The notes: generated from the sequence alone by a model not told the origin. 64,000 nucleotides of DNA from Glossina fuscipes (GCF_014805625.2 NW_023998415.1:36229846-36293845); one strand, 5' to 3'. Numbered from the stretch's first letter, positions 1-14,274 are shown. Translations and numbers: made by a program.

Positions 1-1435
1 GGATGAATGACAAGCGGCGCCCGCCAAGGAGTAAGACAATTGCTATGGAAAAGGGTCCTTCTACTCCTCAGGCAACGGAAATAAGAAAGCACTGAGTATA
101 CAAAGCATTTTTCCCGCAACTGTGGTCAGTGCAAGAAGGATTTTCTCACACCGCTTTGTTTAAGTTTCCACGGTAACCACAATTACCAAAATATTTTCCG
201 AATGGCTGGTACCCAGTAGTGAGGCAAGAGAGCATTCTGCCGATATTCTGATAGGCAGTGTATCATACTTATATAAAAGCGGTCTTTCTTTGGGCAACCT
301 GACTACGTGAGTATCCACTATTTTAGGTATAAAGTTCTATACAGCTTCGAATGATTTCTATATGCGACCTCTGCCACACCTGTCACTCAGATTTTTCATA
401 CACTCGGTAAAGCTACTCAGCACACTATTCTTTCTCAGGGAAAAATCCTTCAAGACATCACACCAACGGAGTACATACCCAGTTATGCTTAGTACCTCTC
501 ATGAAAAGTAAGGATGACCGCCAGGGCCCATAATGGTTCAATTACACCGTCAATTATAAATTGTTACTTCCAGATACGAAAACTTTGACTCTTCACTTAG
601 CCCGACAGATAAAGCTTAGATATCCCTCAGAATGATTTGATTTAGGAATCATTCGATTTACTTGTCAAGTATCATGGCCGTGGTTGCTGTAATTTGCGGG
701 TTCAAAGTTGGCCTAAGTTTTATAATAATGTATGATATCTTGCGGCGGAAGATCTTACAATTTTTGATAAATGCAAACTGTTCCATTGCAAGCTTAAATT
801 CTGAGCGTGAAGATTTGATAAATGGAAAATGTTGTCTCTTTAATTTTGTCAAACACTGTCTATGGCTTTGTCATTTCATGCGGCACCTATATACACAAAT
901 ATGTTGATGTTATATTTATTTAAACATATGAGGTCTTTGTAGAGTACTGTTTGCGATAATTTCAACACAATAATATGTAACATTAAGTGCAGTAGACGCT
1001 TTTGCAAATGTATCAAAACTGAAACTGAGAAACTATAGAAATAAACTCACAAACCTCACCTTTAACATCCTACATACGTTCGTTACATGTTATCGAAATA
1101 AATTTACGGTTCACATTATTTTCAATTTATATGTAGATGTATGCCTGCGTGTGTGTGTTTATGCAAGATATCTTCATACAGTGTCGTTAGGTTCCTTAAA
1201 AAGAAAAACAAGCAAAGGCAGAAAGCTCTAAAACACACCTGAACGAAATCAGTTTGGACCATGTTTTACTTTTTCAGTTATTGCAAATATTATTGTTATC
1301 GCTATGCGATATTACTTCGCTTGCTCGAGTGCTATGAAAATAACAAACGCATCACGTCATAAGACATTAAATTACTTTGTATTAATTTGATATTTTTGAA
1401 TATTTGAAAATTAATGCATTTATTTTTAACCTTTT
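1..1435. other. Non-coding AT-rich stretch, nothing recognised
   Basis: No reading frame of convincing length or composition and no known repeat was seen on either strand. Two short overlapping frames near 660-905 look like chance openings. The stretch has fewer microsatellites than the regions further right. Confidence 0.6.
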
Positions 1436-1640
1436 TTATATAACCATCACTAAACGATAGAGGGGTATATTCATTTTGTCAAAAGGTTTGCAACGCCCAG
1501 ACGGAAGCTTCAGGTGCAAAGTATACATATTCTTGATCGGCATCAAATTCTAAATCGATCTAAGCATGTCCGTCTGTCCATCTGTCCATCTCTCCGTGCG
1601 ATTCGATCATGAGCGAACATAATTTTCTTATTTATTTTGG
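1436..1640 (+). repeat. Dispersed family A element (mini-me-like), partial copy
   Basis: The copy shows the family A order: an ATAACC-type start, then a GGGGTATATTCATTTTGTC segment, AACGCCCAGACGGAAGCTTC, a TTGATCGGCATCAAATTCT core, and a run of GTCC/GTCT tetramers (CCGTCTGTCCATCTGTCCAT). Other copies lie near 33311, 36138, 52535-53130 (reverse), 55600-56003 (reverse) and 61046-63010. A conserved core followed by GTCY tetramers is the pattern described for mini-me elements of Diptera, so that name is used by analogy. It has no coding capacity. Confidence 0.7.
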
Positions 1641-2119
1641 TTTTTTAGTATATCCTATGTTCTAATTAATATCTTACAATGTAAAACATCTCGACAAACA
1701 TGAATACGTTTCATGCATACATGAAATAATTTTACTACTTACTTTCTTAATTAATTCTCAAAAGCTTTGCCTCCTAATACGCACCTGTTTTCCTCTTTCT
1801 TTTCTGCTTTTTTTTCTTGGTTAACGGCAACGGGTCGGGCCGGGTAAGGTGGCTGGGAAGTTGCGCATTTTCACATTATCTGCTTGACCTAACCCTGGGA
1901 AAGGAGAAAAAACGCTTCCACGATTTTCCAATAACATCTACGAATTGTTACGAGACAATTACATACTAGTTTATGCAACACATGTAATATAAACGAAACC
2001 AGTTGCACTACTATACTAAGCATGCGTATGGGCGTACTTACGCAATTATAAGCCCAATCACCATCATCACAATCATCATCATTATCATCATCATCGGTAA
2101 TGTTACACACTTTTCACCA

Positions 2120-2213
2120 TCTACCTATCTATCTATCTATCTATCTAGCTATCTAACTATCTAACTATCTATCTATCTATATATCTATCTATCTGTCTAT
2201 CTATTTATCTATT
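2120..2213. repeat. (ATCT)n tetranucleotide microsatellite
   Basis: This is an imperfect run of CTAT units with scattered GCTA and AACT interruptions, about 94 bp long. Confidence 0.9.
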
Positions 2214-5200
2214 GAGACTATTGAGGCTAAACTGTTTTGCTGTATTTATTCTTGTCTATGGCTGCATTTGCTATTGCCCGTCCCGAAACCATTGAACGAT
2301 ATATTAATTCGTTTATTCTGTTGGTAACACGTGAATATGCCCAAAGGAAAGCATTTAATTAATGATCAGAGTAAGATTTAATCAGACCTCTTTATCTATT
2401 AGTCGGCTTTTCTACGCGCCTTCGATCTTTAGACAAATGTTACTACTCCGACTTATATAGACATAAATGCAATTTATTTATATATAATGCGTGAAAGTTT
2501 AATCGAAAGGGCTAATAGTTACGATAACTGAGCAGAGGTAATATGCGATTCGATGTTAACTGAAAATAGCATCTCTTCTCTTGTTCTTATTTAGTTTTTG
2601 TTTTTCATTTTTTTTTTGTTTTTCTTTTTTTTCTTTGGCCAAAGATGTAATTGCAATTGAAGCGCAATCAATTACTTAACGGCTGGTGGTAGAGTTGGAA
2701 AAAAGCTTTTAAAACTCTTTTCATAATACGCTCATTTTCTTGGTGGCATCAAATGCAAAGGGGAAGAAAACCAGCCCACAACTCTAGGACACATGCTGAG
2801 ATTTTCTTAAAAAAGAAAAAGTTAAAGAAAAATACGAAACGCACACTTACTTACACATGTATACAAAAAAAAAAAAAAAAAAATTAAGTACACTTTTATA
2901 AAATCTACGTATACGTATAAAAGTCTTTAAATGCGACTTACTTCAGTTTGCTTCAGCACTTAATGATGTAGAATATGAAACACGTACCCATAGATACAGA
3001 ACAGTAACAAAATGATTGCGTGCAATTTATTAAAAAAGGTGTTCAATTGAGACTCAAGTTGCGAGCTGTGGCTGTCTGCTTGAATAGCTTGCTTAGTTTA
3101 GTTAGCTTAGTTGAATCAGCTATAAGTACTTCTTTTGCTACGTAACGCATTATAGTTGCTATGCTGCCGCTGCTAACAAGATGTGTGAACTTGTTGGTTG
3201 ATGGAAAACCAAGTGAATAATTGCCCAGTATGAGGTAGCTATCCAAAACAAAAAAAAAAAAAAAACAAAGAAATTTCATTCGTTCTGTGTGAGATGCCCG
3301 TCGCCAGTAAAAGGAAAGCTGAAAAAGTAAAAAAGAAAAAAAAAAAAATAAACGCATGATAATAACTCTGACCTTTATGTTAAATGACGAACAGCGGCTA
3401 AGGTCAATATTTTCTATCATTATATATTAGAACGGTGAACGAAAATCAGATAATTTAAAAAAATTTAATAATATTTTAATTCACACGCGGTAGGAGGACA
3501 AGTCCGACTCATATGTTGTCTTAAAGTGCAGCTGACCAATTTTTCAAAAATTTTTACCGTAACAAAAATTCCCGAAAATTTCAACGATCATGTCAGCGAA
3601 ACGCTAAACGATGTAGTTGTCCCTCTTCTTTTTTTTTTTTTTTTTTTTTTTTTTGAATTCCTTCTAAAGCATCCCAAAGCTTTCGGCCCATCCTGGAAAA
3701 GGAATCATTTAGTGAACGATTTTCAAGAAATCCTGTTAATACTTTTCCTAAAAGAAATCTAATACTAATCAATAATTTTTCGCTAATATTTCAACCATAC
3801 TTAACTTCGAACAACGCCCTCTCGATAATTTTGAAACGATAGAACTTCGCAAACCATCAGCCATAAGGTTTTTTCGAATAGCAAATGTCTTTAGTATAAG
3901 TGTAAAAATTCGATTAATGTTACGTCCGTCATAGGCGAAGAACAGCGAACTCAATCTTTCATTCGTTTATTAATAATAATAATAATAGGCGGAGTTTTCT
4001 AGGAAATTTAAATTTTCATTACTTTATTACGCATAACGTAGGTCGAAGACTACGTTTACCATTTTTACGGGGAATTTTCAATCCCTCTCTTATAGAAATC
4101 TAGGGTTCTTGCGAAGCAAATTATAACTCAAGATGCCTCCTTATACTTTCTACAAAAGTGAAGGATTCATTTTTTTAGGTAATGCTCCGCAGATCTGTAA
4201 AAGTAGTAAAGCTGGAGGGAGTAAAATTCGCTGACTACGGGAAGTAAGGTTGCATTTTATTGATTTTTGAATAAGCGAGTTTCGCTGCATGGGGAACGGT
4301 ATTGTCAATTTGTAGTATCACACCTTTTCTGTGGACTAGTGCTGCTCTCTTTCTATTCTCTTACAACGGCCGTTGTAATTACTAATAATACAACCAAGCA
4401 GTGACGGTTTCTCCAATGCTCGACAACTTAAGGTAAATTATGCCACCACTACCCGTCCCATTATCTGTGAATCGCATTGACTTATGAAATGAGTCAACGA
4501 GAAGTCTTGTTGGTCTCAGCTATGGCGCCTCGACAACTCTTGGGTACTTTATTTTGAATTAGCTCCCGCGAGGCCTGTCACAGACAGAGAGATCATAATT
4601 GTCGAAAATTTTAAAAGTACTCTGATAAAGCAAAGCTTCAGTAAATGTGAAAGGGGATTAGGTCCTCGTAACAGAATGATGCCTGGCAAGTATGTACCTT
4701 TCTTACCGATTACACCCTTGCGCGGAACAATCGGCCACTGGCTATTAAGAACCGAAGCACGCACTGATCATTAGTTGGTTAAAAGTGATGGTTTATTGAG
4801 TTAAATTTTTTATTCATATATTAATTCTCATTCCAAGCTTACCTATACTACGTACACATTATTTGCCTAAATTAACCGCATTGTAGTAGAAGATCGCAAT
4901 GCCGTTGACACATTTATGATAAACGTCGCCTCGCATTGCATTTGATTTGTAAATGTAAGCATTTTATAATTACGTTGACGGCAATGATGATTGATTTGTG
5001 TGTTTAACCATGATAAGGGATTAGATCATGTATGCATTTAAAGTTTCTGCACACACTCCAAGCGGAATGAATTTTGTCTTGTTAGTCAGTTAAATATATT
5101 TAATTCGTCTATTTGATACCTAGATCTAGATCTAAAAGAGCAAACTTTGTCTCTAATTTATGTTTCCATCATAACGTAGTCCATCTTAACAAATCGACTA

Positions 5201-5665
5201 GATTGGGGTAAAGGACCAGCAAAGGTGGATTGCATTAAGACGGAGCAAAGAGCAGGGTGGCTAATATGCACAGTTACGTAACAAGTGTTGTCAAATTACT
5301 AAATTGTTTTATAAATTTGACATATATACGATATAAGATGTACGATATACGGTATATATTATAGAAGTGATTCTCTTTACGATCTTCTTATATTAGCAAG
5401 TCATATACCTAACATGTATTAAAGTAAATCAAATTTAATTTGAAGACGAGTACAACGTCTTCTGTCTTGTTTCGATTCTCTTCTCATTAAATAAATCAGA
5501 AAAACATATAAAAGGAAAATCCATATTCGTGGCGTCCACCTTTGGGTGGACACGTGGTTGCTTATGCGCTTTTTCAAATAAACATGACTTAATGCCACGC
5601 TAACAGCAGCAACTCGATGCAAGTGGACCGATGATGTGCGCTCAACAGGCCATTATTCATTACAT
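2214..5665. other. Non-coding stretch with poly-A and poly-T tracts
   Basis: No gene is supported. It contains homopolymer tracts near 2868-2882 (A), 3248-3264 (A), 3339-3349 (A) and 3629-3654 (T), plus a short AAT run at 3972-3988. Short frames here run through the homopolymers or have unbiased composition. Confidence 0.55.
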
Positions 5666-5750
5666 TCCGCCCAAGTGGTCGAATAGATAGGAAACGCGAC
5701 TGCCAGGTCTGTCTTCGCGAGTTCAAATCTCCAGTGCTGCGGAGTTTTCT
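5666..5750 (+). mobile_element. SINE copy 1, tRNA-like head (diverged)
   Basis: The sequence opens CCGCCCAAGTGGTCGAATAG, which contains an A-box-like TGGTCGAATAG. About 40 bp later comes a B-box-like GAGTTCAAATCTC, followed by CAGTGCTGCGGAGTTTTC. TCCGC at the 5' side can pair with GCGGA at the 3' side, like a remnant acceptor stem. The layout matches the copies at 17482 and 30274 (shared CCGCC-Y-R-AGT-S-G-Y-CGA, then CAAATC and AGTGC-GCGG). This copy is the most diverged, and no AAT tail or target duplication was found, so its 3' limit is a guess. Confidence 0.55.
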
Positions 5751-6358
5751 TCGGTCGTAGCTATATGGAATTCTCAGTCGGTAAAGCTATAATACTTGTC
5801 GGCTACCACCTCCCTATCTTTCTTCATCTTTCTTCTCTTCATTTCGACAGTAATCGTATTATAAAAATAGGGGACATTCCCCGAGTCTATTGGTCGTTGC
5901 ATTTCCATCCAGGACAGGTAATGTGGCACTCATCACAGACATTATTTTTTCCTATCAACATCGATTTGAAACTCAGAACTTGTTGTTGTTTTAAGAAGCA
6001 CTTCGACTGCCATGCAGAAAGTGATTTCTTTCATGAACAGCCTCAAAAGATCGTTTGGGCACAGATTTGATATATTATGATAGGAGTAGTGGCTAGCAAT
6101 GGAGAATTCTTTACATAAACAATGCACTTTTTGTTTTTATTTTTTTTTATTAGAATTATTTCTGCGTCTGATAAATAACGAAATTGTAAAGCGTAGTAAA
6201 ATCACTGAACGCTTGGTTTCAATTATAAAGATTTTCCAAGCATCTACAGGATATTTTAAGCTGACTGTAGATGGAATCTAAAGCAAGCAACATTTTCCCT
6301 AAGAGAGGAATCACAACTGTTTTCAAATGGGTTATGTGAAAGCTGAGAGCTGAAAACA

Positions 6359-6921
6359 CAGGTAATCTCCGTATAACACGGCACTTCCATTTACGGACTC
6401 ACTTTAACACGGTTTGAGAATTGGTGAAAATCCTTTTTCCTTTGAAAAGCAAACTTTAGCTTTACCTTTTTAATATGAAATTAAGAAAATCGCTTAGCTT
6501 TGCTGGAAAGTTTACTCTAGAAAGCATAAAGAAGGGGCTTGTTTAGAGTCGTATTTCTTAAATGAACATACTTCAAATGAGAGGAGCACAAACTCCATTA
6601 GTGCTTAGCACCATATGAGGAAATTTAACAAGATCTTTTAACTAAAAGCCCTTTCCCAAGGGAAGAAAAATGCTTAGAGGCTGAACGTGTCTTGTCCAAA
6701 AGAAAAACAACCGCTGTTATAGTGCTCAGTGATGAAGCAGCTAAGAAAGCATCATTCTTCTCTCTTAATGAAGATATGTATATTCATTGTGAAAATATCG
6801 TAACGTGTTTTTTTTTTTTTAATTTTTAGAGCCTTACCCCCCTTTTCGTCCTGGTTACTTGTCTCATGTTACACGTATCCTTATAACACGGCACTTTAGG
6901 CGATTATACGGCAGTTACCTG
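6359..6921. mobile_element. pogo/Tigger-like MITE with terminal inverted repeats
   Basis: The left end reads CAGGTAATCTCCGTATAA. The reverse complement of the right end reads CAGGTAACTGCCGTATAA, giving 15 of 18 matches. Just inside each end the same TATAACACGGCACTT occurs in direct orientation (6372-6386 and 6882-6896). The 563-bp interior has no usable reading frame, so this looks like a non-autonomous DNA transposon. CAGG termini are typical of pogo/Tigger members of the Tc1/mariner superfamily. A TA lies just outside the right end, but the left flank has CA, so the expected TA duplication is not intact. Confidence 0.55.
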
Positions 6922-8400
6922 TATACGTTTTCATGATTACAATTTTCAATGTAATTTTTCGAAACTTTCAAAATATATTTACAAAGAGACAATTGACAGC
7001 AGAAAGGTATGTCACCTCATCAATGTAAAATATCGCACGAAAACGGTTCGCTTTAATACACCGGTCAATAAGTCTTAGCACTGACGCATAGATGTCGTCT
7101 CGAACAAAAAATCCATATTATTTTTGAAAAATGCCAGCGGCGCCTGTCAAAATTTCATTTTATTTCGATCATTTGTTTACGAGTTGCAGTGGCTTTAGTG
7201 ACACTACTCTTGTTGCTTTTTAAAGCGATAAAAAATATGTCAAATTATTTGCGTTTGTTAAGTATTGCCTTCTCAGAAGAAAGCAGATCGCGCCAATTTA
7301 GCTTGGTCTAACCTGGAAGGTGTTATCGAAAACTTTCTTTGTCTGTGATTTGTGATCATACGGGCATCGATGACGTTAAATGTAGCGGACCAAAAGATAT
7401 GATTGTGCCAGGAAATATCGAACAATGCTGAAAATAATTCTCAATAATCGAAAAATGGACCATAGACGACATAAAAATATCAAGCGATGCCATAAAACAG
7501 TCGATCACCGAACAACAACATCAAAGTTTTACTAATTCGTAGCGCTGACAATATTCCGGCGGGAATTTAAGCCCGATTTATTGCCCTCTGAAACAGTTAT
7601 CTGTTTGAAAAGAGATGCTCTAGGGTAAAATATTTTCGATCAAATGCTTAGGGAAAAGAAGAAACCGAAACTTATTTTGACGATCTTAGCAAAAATCTCT
7701 TGAGGGAGTTATGTTCGGGAATAATTTGAGAAAATTTTGAGAAAAAAAGGGGGTTTTGTTATCACTTCGTTCCAGGAATCTGCAACTGTTATATTACGTT
7801 GCCAGCGATGTACAGATCTAGAGACCAAAGAGATTGAAAATTTTTTTTTTTAAATTTATTTTGAGAAAAATTAATGAGTATCCGAAATTCGTTACAATTT
7901 GAATTATTTCCCTTCTCTTATTCGATTATTTTCATTATAAATATATTTTGTTTAAGCACTTTTAATATATTCATAGTCACGTACCTGACAATTAGGCATT
8001 CAGTCACTTATTCAATTATGCATTTGTATGTGCGTATAATGCACAGACATTGGCGCACTGCAGACTGTTGGTGCTGATACCACTATTCAGTATATATATG
8101 CTGCTGCCAATGAGACAATTAAAGGCATCGATTTTCAAGTCGTATAATAATATATATGCCACTAAAAATTAGTTGCAGTGTGTATGTGCGGTAAATATTC
8201 CTGGACTTAAATCTTTGCAATGCTTAAAATATTATGCATTCAGTATATACATATATATGCCGGAGTGCTTTTTACGTCTACGATTGATAGGCTGAATATT
8301 GTTAGGCTTAAAAAACTTCATCTAATTCAGGAATCGCTGACCGATTAACTAAGAAGGTTTAACCATATTAAGAACATCGTATTCCTGAAGGCAGAGTACA
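6922..8400. other. Non-coding stretch, possible old transposon remnant at about 7060-7810
   Basis: No gene is supported. A less AT-rich patch at 7060-7810 has a possible mariner-style opening (CGGTCAATAAGTCTTAGCAC) and a short frame at about 7237, but no second inverted repeat or transposase motif could be read. The rest is unique AT-rich sequence. Confidence 0.4.
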
Positions 8401-8948
8401 GTTGATCTTTAGTTTTTTTTTATTTATTTATTTTTATTTTTTTTCGTTCAATAATTTATTTAACAAAAAAAAAGAGAATTTCATTACTCTTATTGTTGTT
8501 GTTGCATTGTTTATGTTTTTTAACCGTTTTCGAGGTTAATAGCAATTTTTATTTCCAACTAAGACGCGGACTTTCATTTATTTACCAATGTAATGGACCT
8601 TTGGAGCATATGCTAAATAACATAGATTTGATATTTGTTGTTGTTACCGATGTTGTCGCTTTTTAAAATTCTCTATTGCGATATATTCACACGTAGAATA
8701 TATTTTACTTCGCTTCTTATCTCTATGTGTGTGCACGCGTATCTATGTGTGTTGATGACAAGGCAAGGGGGAAAAAGGCCAAAATATTACAAATTGAACT
8801 TTTTCACACCACAATCGAATATAATTGAAGGCCTGAGGGTGTTGTTGTTATTATTATTGTTATTGTTGTTATTGTTATTTGAATGCTTACAGTACAACGC
8901 AATACTTTTTTTTTTCACTTCCTCCTAATCTTTACAACAGTAAACATC

Positions 8949-8950
<2 letters not shown>

Positions 8951-8994
<44 letters not shown>
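8951..8994. repeat. (ATT)n microsatellite
   Basis: This is a pure TTA/ATT run of about 14 units ending in TATAATATT. Confidence 0.95.
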
Positions 8995-8997
<3 letters not shown>

Positions 8998-11948
8998 ATA
9001 TTATTCAGTTCTTCTCTTCGATTCATACCGAGAACATTTTCATGCTAAAACCCTATCGACATTTCTTAAAAATGCTTTACTCTTTTGCTCTCTCATCTTT
9101 TTCCTTTTTTCGTTTTCATTTTCTTTTGTTTTTTTTTTTCTTTTTTTTTCACTAGATCTGTAGTGTAGTTATTTAACATATTTAGAGTGCGTTGGTTGTT
9201 TGCTTACTTGCTTACTTGAGCTTGCTTATGCTTGCTTGGTGTGTTAAAAAGAAATCCTTTCGGCATGTGTTACTTACTTTTTTTACACAATAATGCTGAT
9301 AATCGCTTTGCCACCAAGATCATCAACATCATTATGATCAACCATATGGCATAGAGAACATAACGAACTTACTAAAAAATACCATTCAATGAAATTGGTT
9401 TACATTCATACCATAATATGTATGTATACGTGTGTATGCGTGTAAAATTCTATTGCGTGTGAGTTACTGTTGTTCACATGTTATGATTCATATGCTTGGC
9501 TGATTGCTTGATCTTTGTTCAATGATTTGAAAATCTCAGCGGGATATTATTGAAGGATACATGCCTGGCACTGTGTATAATAAAAAGCTTCAACTTTAAA
9601 CAAATTGCACAAGTGTTGATGTGTTATTATGCAGTATAACAATATGTATAAAATCGTGTATCTTTATGCATATACATATGTATACTGTATATTGATAGTG
9701 GGACGTAACAATTGTTTCGCTCCAGGTTAAACGAACCAAAAAAATTTCATAATATTGTCATCACTTTAAATATTATGTATGTAATAAGTTATGTGAATTT
9801 AGAAGAATACGTCACTTATAGTGCATATAGTGCATAACGAACGGAAAAATCAAATCGCTTATGATTATGATTATGATTATTATGAATCCTGCTGCCTCCA
9901 CTCCCTTTTTTTACATGTCTACTCCTGGCCGGTATTGCTGAATTGTCAAATTGTCAATGTAAGTAAGTAATTGACATCAGTAAATTCATGAAAATTCGTT
10001 GATTTTTTTCTCAAAATTGTTTCTTTTTTCCCCTTTTTTTTTTAAATTTTTGCTTATGATAGGAGATAATTTCATAATTGCAAGATTTGCGCTTATTATT
10101 GAAAAATCCATTGAGAATTCCAAGGATCGACGGACAGATAAACGATATTTATTGAATTGTTTTCAAACTTGAACTTGATCGCAGCCTTCAGTGGCACAGA
10201 TTCTCTTCCGTATTGCTCCCCGAGGGATAAATTCCTGCGTTCACCATATTCCTGAATATATCTTAATGCTTACATATATTTCTTTCATAGATAACGACAA
10301 GACAAAGTTTAAGTTAAGATGAGTTCAAAAGTACATTTTTCTTATATGCTGAACAAAAAAAATTTCTCAAGATTTTTTATCTCAACATTTGAGATATTGA
10401 GAGAAATTGAAAAGTAACTTATTTTCACAATACTATGTTCATATATCATAACAGGGGTTTGTGCGCATAAGATATCATAAAAATTTAAATTATCTCTGCT
10501 TAAAATTACATAATGAACATTTTTCATATAATTTTTATGAAATAAATTTCAATTAATTAAATTTCAGTGAGTTTTTTTTTTTTTTCTTTTTTTTTTTTTT
10601 GTTTTCTTTGCTTAAATCTAGTCCCAACATCGGAGTTGCTTTAGTTACTGAAGAGATAAAAGAAGAAAAAAAAGCACGATTTTGACACGATAGGCTAAAA
10701 CAATTTATTTATTTATTTATCATGTATTTTTAGTCTTTTCTGCTTGTCGTACAAGCATTTTGTCTGTCATAAGCTCGGAGACGTGAACGGACAGACAAAC
10801 ACAAGCAGACAATTAAAGATGGCAAATCATCATTATCAGTCGTCACAGTGTAGAGAAAAATGCAAGAAAGCAAACAAACGCAGCACGCCTGCCGACTTTT
10901 ACTATCGTCTCTTGTCAAAATCTCGTGCAATATGCCATAATTTGCAATATTTTATTAGCGCTGAACTGAACTGAACTCAATCGGGTAACTATCGGTTCGG
11001 TCGGCTTAACCGATAACATAGACATAGTGTATGAATATGATTTTGTTGTTGTTGCTCCAATACGTTTCTTATATCGATGTAGTGGTATTGGATTGATGAT
11101 GGCAGCGGCGGCGATCGTGGCGGTGGCGGTGGCGGCGATGTTATTAGTTAAAAATGAATTCCAAGAAAAGTCATCAAGTTTACAAAAAAGCATAGCAAGC
11201 ATATATAAATACATATATGAGATACAATTAAAGATATACTTTGTGTGTATGTGCGTGTGTATGTGTGTGTGTGTGTATATATATATATGTGTGTGCGTTA
11301 CTATGAACATGTATTTATTTGCGCATCTTTTCACGCATTATAGTCTGTAAAACATCATATAAATGCATTGTGAAATCGTCAACCGCAGCAAACGCTGTAA
11401 TAAATTTTGTCACACAATAACACAAACAAAAGGAAGACAAGTGAAAAATTTTCAAAAATCACAACAAAAAAAAAAAATTGCTCAAATATTCAATGGGGCA
11501 ACATTTTAATGGAAGCGAATTGCTTGCCACAACTATTTCCCATTTATTATGTAAAATTTAGCATTAAGAAGATTTTATTTATTTATTCGTTTTTAATTCT
11601 ATTAATTCTATTAAAATTTTTGGCTTGATTTCTAACGCATTTATTATATTGCTTTTATAGTGAGCTGATTATAACTACCCGCTGATTTTTGTCTTATCAT
11701 CTAGCAAAAAATACATGTACAACTTGCACTTGCCTACTTAAATATATTTATATATATGCTATATATGCACGTAAATACGTACGCTTGTTATTATTGTACA
11801 TGTTTATACGTTTTTACACAGCTAATACATTTACAAGAGCTCTGTCTGATAGAGAAACTTTTCCAAAAAAGATTTTTATCTCTTTTTGTCTACATAGTGT
11901 GTATGTCTTGTACAATTATCTACTTATGGGGTTACGGATTAGTATGTG

Positions 11949-11956
11949 TTATTGTT

Positions 11957-11988
<32 letters not shown>
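11949..11988. repeat. (TTG)n microsatellite
   Basis: About 13 TTG units occur with two ATTG interruptions at the start. Confidence 0.95.
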
Positions 11989-14228
11989 CATTTTTGTTGC
12001 TGTTTGCATTGTGACTCTACAACAACATCATCAAATTGTTTTGCGCTGTTTTGTAAGGTACACCGGTATTTTATTTATTTATTTATTATTATTATTATTT
12101 TTTTTTTTTTTTTTTTATATTTCTTTTCAGTTTTTTGCATGTTTTGCATGCTTAATGGAATTTATTTGATAATTAGGATTTGTTTTAATGATAATAAGAT
12201 CTGAAGCCAAGGCAAAAAGTGCGTAAAAGCTGTTGTAAAACACAACTCATACAACACCGCATTACTCCACAAAACATGACCACAAATGATACAGTGGGTT
12301 AAAAAGAAGAAATAATTGAGAAAACAAACAGACAAAACCAACATATCCTTACTCTATTACTATGTAATCTTCAATATCAAAAAAATTCCATTTAAATATA
12401 TATATATTTATTGTAAAAAAAAAAAAATCAAATAAAAAAAATTATTGAAAATATATTCAATAAATAAATTACTTTCTTACCTCAAGTTTTCATCAAACGT
12501 AGCGATCTTTTTGATACATTATTTACATAAGATGTTTTTAGAGCTGCATAATGTTGCCTAATGGCAAACAATACTTTTGCGAAATATTCGCGAAGACATA
12601 CACCTCCTCCAAAGAGAGGCAAAGATCAAATCCATTCGGAAAATTAAATTTCTCTCGAATTGAATCTTTGATATGAACCCATTACCTCAACCCAAATATT
12701 AATGAAAAACATTGCAAAGGTTTTTCAATAATTCTAGACGTGGAAGTTAGACAATTCTGATAGTTTTCGAAAAAGAAAAAAAAAATATTATATATTTTTA
12801 TATATATACATAAAAAATAAAAACCCCTAAAATGGTCTTATGGCTGACTATATGTATATATATATATATGTATATATGTAAAGAAGGTAATAAGTAAATC
12901 GTTGTAAAATGTTTTTCTTCTTGTAAAAATCATGCTCATGCCTATGTGTATATATAAGGAATTATAACTGTTTGCGATTCAAACTGAATTTGATGAATAT
13001 CGATAAAGGCACATATCCTTTATATGAATTATTCTAATTTGAAAAATTCTATAATGAAACGAAAACTGTCAGACGTAGGGACAAACATGACTAAAATGCT
13101 GAAAGGAGTAAGGAAATCTCAATTTAATTATTCGAAAATATATATTTCATATACTGTCCTATTTATACTTCGGGTTAGCGCTAACAAAATTACTAGATCG
13201 GCATTATCTCGATTGCTCGTTAATGGATAAGCAAACAAGGCCAGGAATACTTTGATGTGTTAATAAGACTAAAGTAAAGTTTAAACTCAAACAAAGTTAA
13301 CTTGGCTCAGATCAAGATCAAGACTTTATATAAACTGATAAAGTTAATATATTCCCCTGTGATAATTATGAAAAAAAAGGAAAATGAGAAAATATATATA
13401 TATATATATATATGTATATAGACATGTATATATATGCATATATGTTGTTTCTTGTCTCTTATATTGTTAAGTTAAATGCGTAAAAAGCTTTTTGACATTA
13501 TTGTTACCTGGACTGCCACCATCACCATCAGTATTAGCTCTAGGCCCAGCGCCACACCATAAGCATCAATGCTGTAACATGTTAAACAACTAGACACCAC
13601 AGTGGCAATAGGTATGTTGTATGCGTTTAATGTAACTTAACATTACTCGAAGAGAAAAAATAAAACTACTCCGTATAGTCACTAAGTTAAGTAGAGTTTT
13701 GGAATTTTTTGTGTTTTAATGGTGTCCGAGTGTTGAACTAAAATTTACAAGCTTGTAATTGCCACAAGTATTTGTTAGTGAAAAGAGAGAGAGAGAAAAA
13801 AAAAAAAAAAAAAAAAACAAGACAGTCACAAACAGACGGGCAGGCAAACGGACAAACGGACATAAAAACTGACACACAAACGGTTAAACAGCAGCAACAT
13901 AGTCTCTGTAACGACGCCATAACAACAATTAAGAGAACCAATACAAAGCACTTTCGTTAAAACCTATCATATTACATGCAAGTGTTGTGCTGGCTTAAGC
14001 TAAAGCAAGAAGCAAACATGAAAAAAATACATATAAATATAAACATATATATATATATGTAAGTAAATAAAAAATTAAAAATTGAAAGCGCGGGAAAAGA
14101 ATCTGGAAAACAATGTAAATTATTTCTAACAAAAATCAGCCAGCAACAGTAGCTCCGTGGAAGAAATTTTGAAAGTTGAAAGACATAGGAAGAACGAGCG
14201 AGAAAAGAATAAAATCATTTTTTTTTTA

Positions 14229-14239
<11 letters not shown>

Positions 14240-14273
<34 letters not shown>
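14240..14273. repeat. (ATT)n microsatellite next to a poly-T tract
   Basis: About 11 ATT units follow a T-rich tract at 14218-14240. Confidence 0.95.

Positions 14274-14274
<1 letters not shown>

Noticed and set aside
11689..12204. Overlapping long plus-strand frames
   Set aside because: They run through a TTG microsatellite and poly-T, giving repeated Cys, Val or Phe; no protein family is matched.
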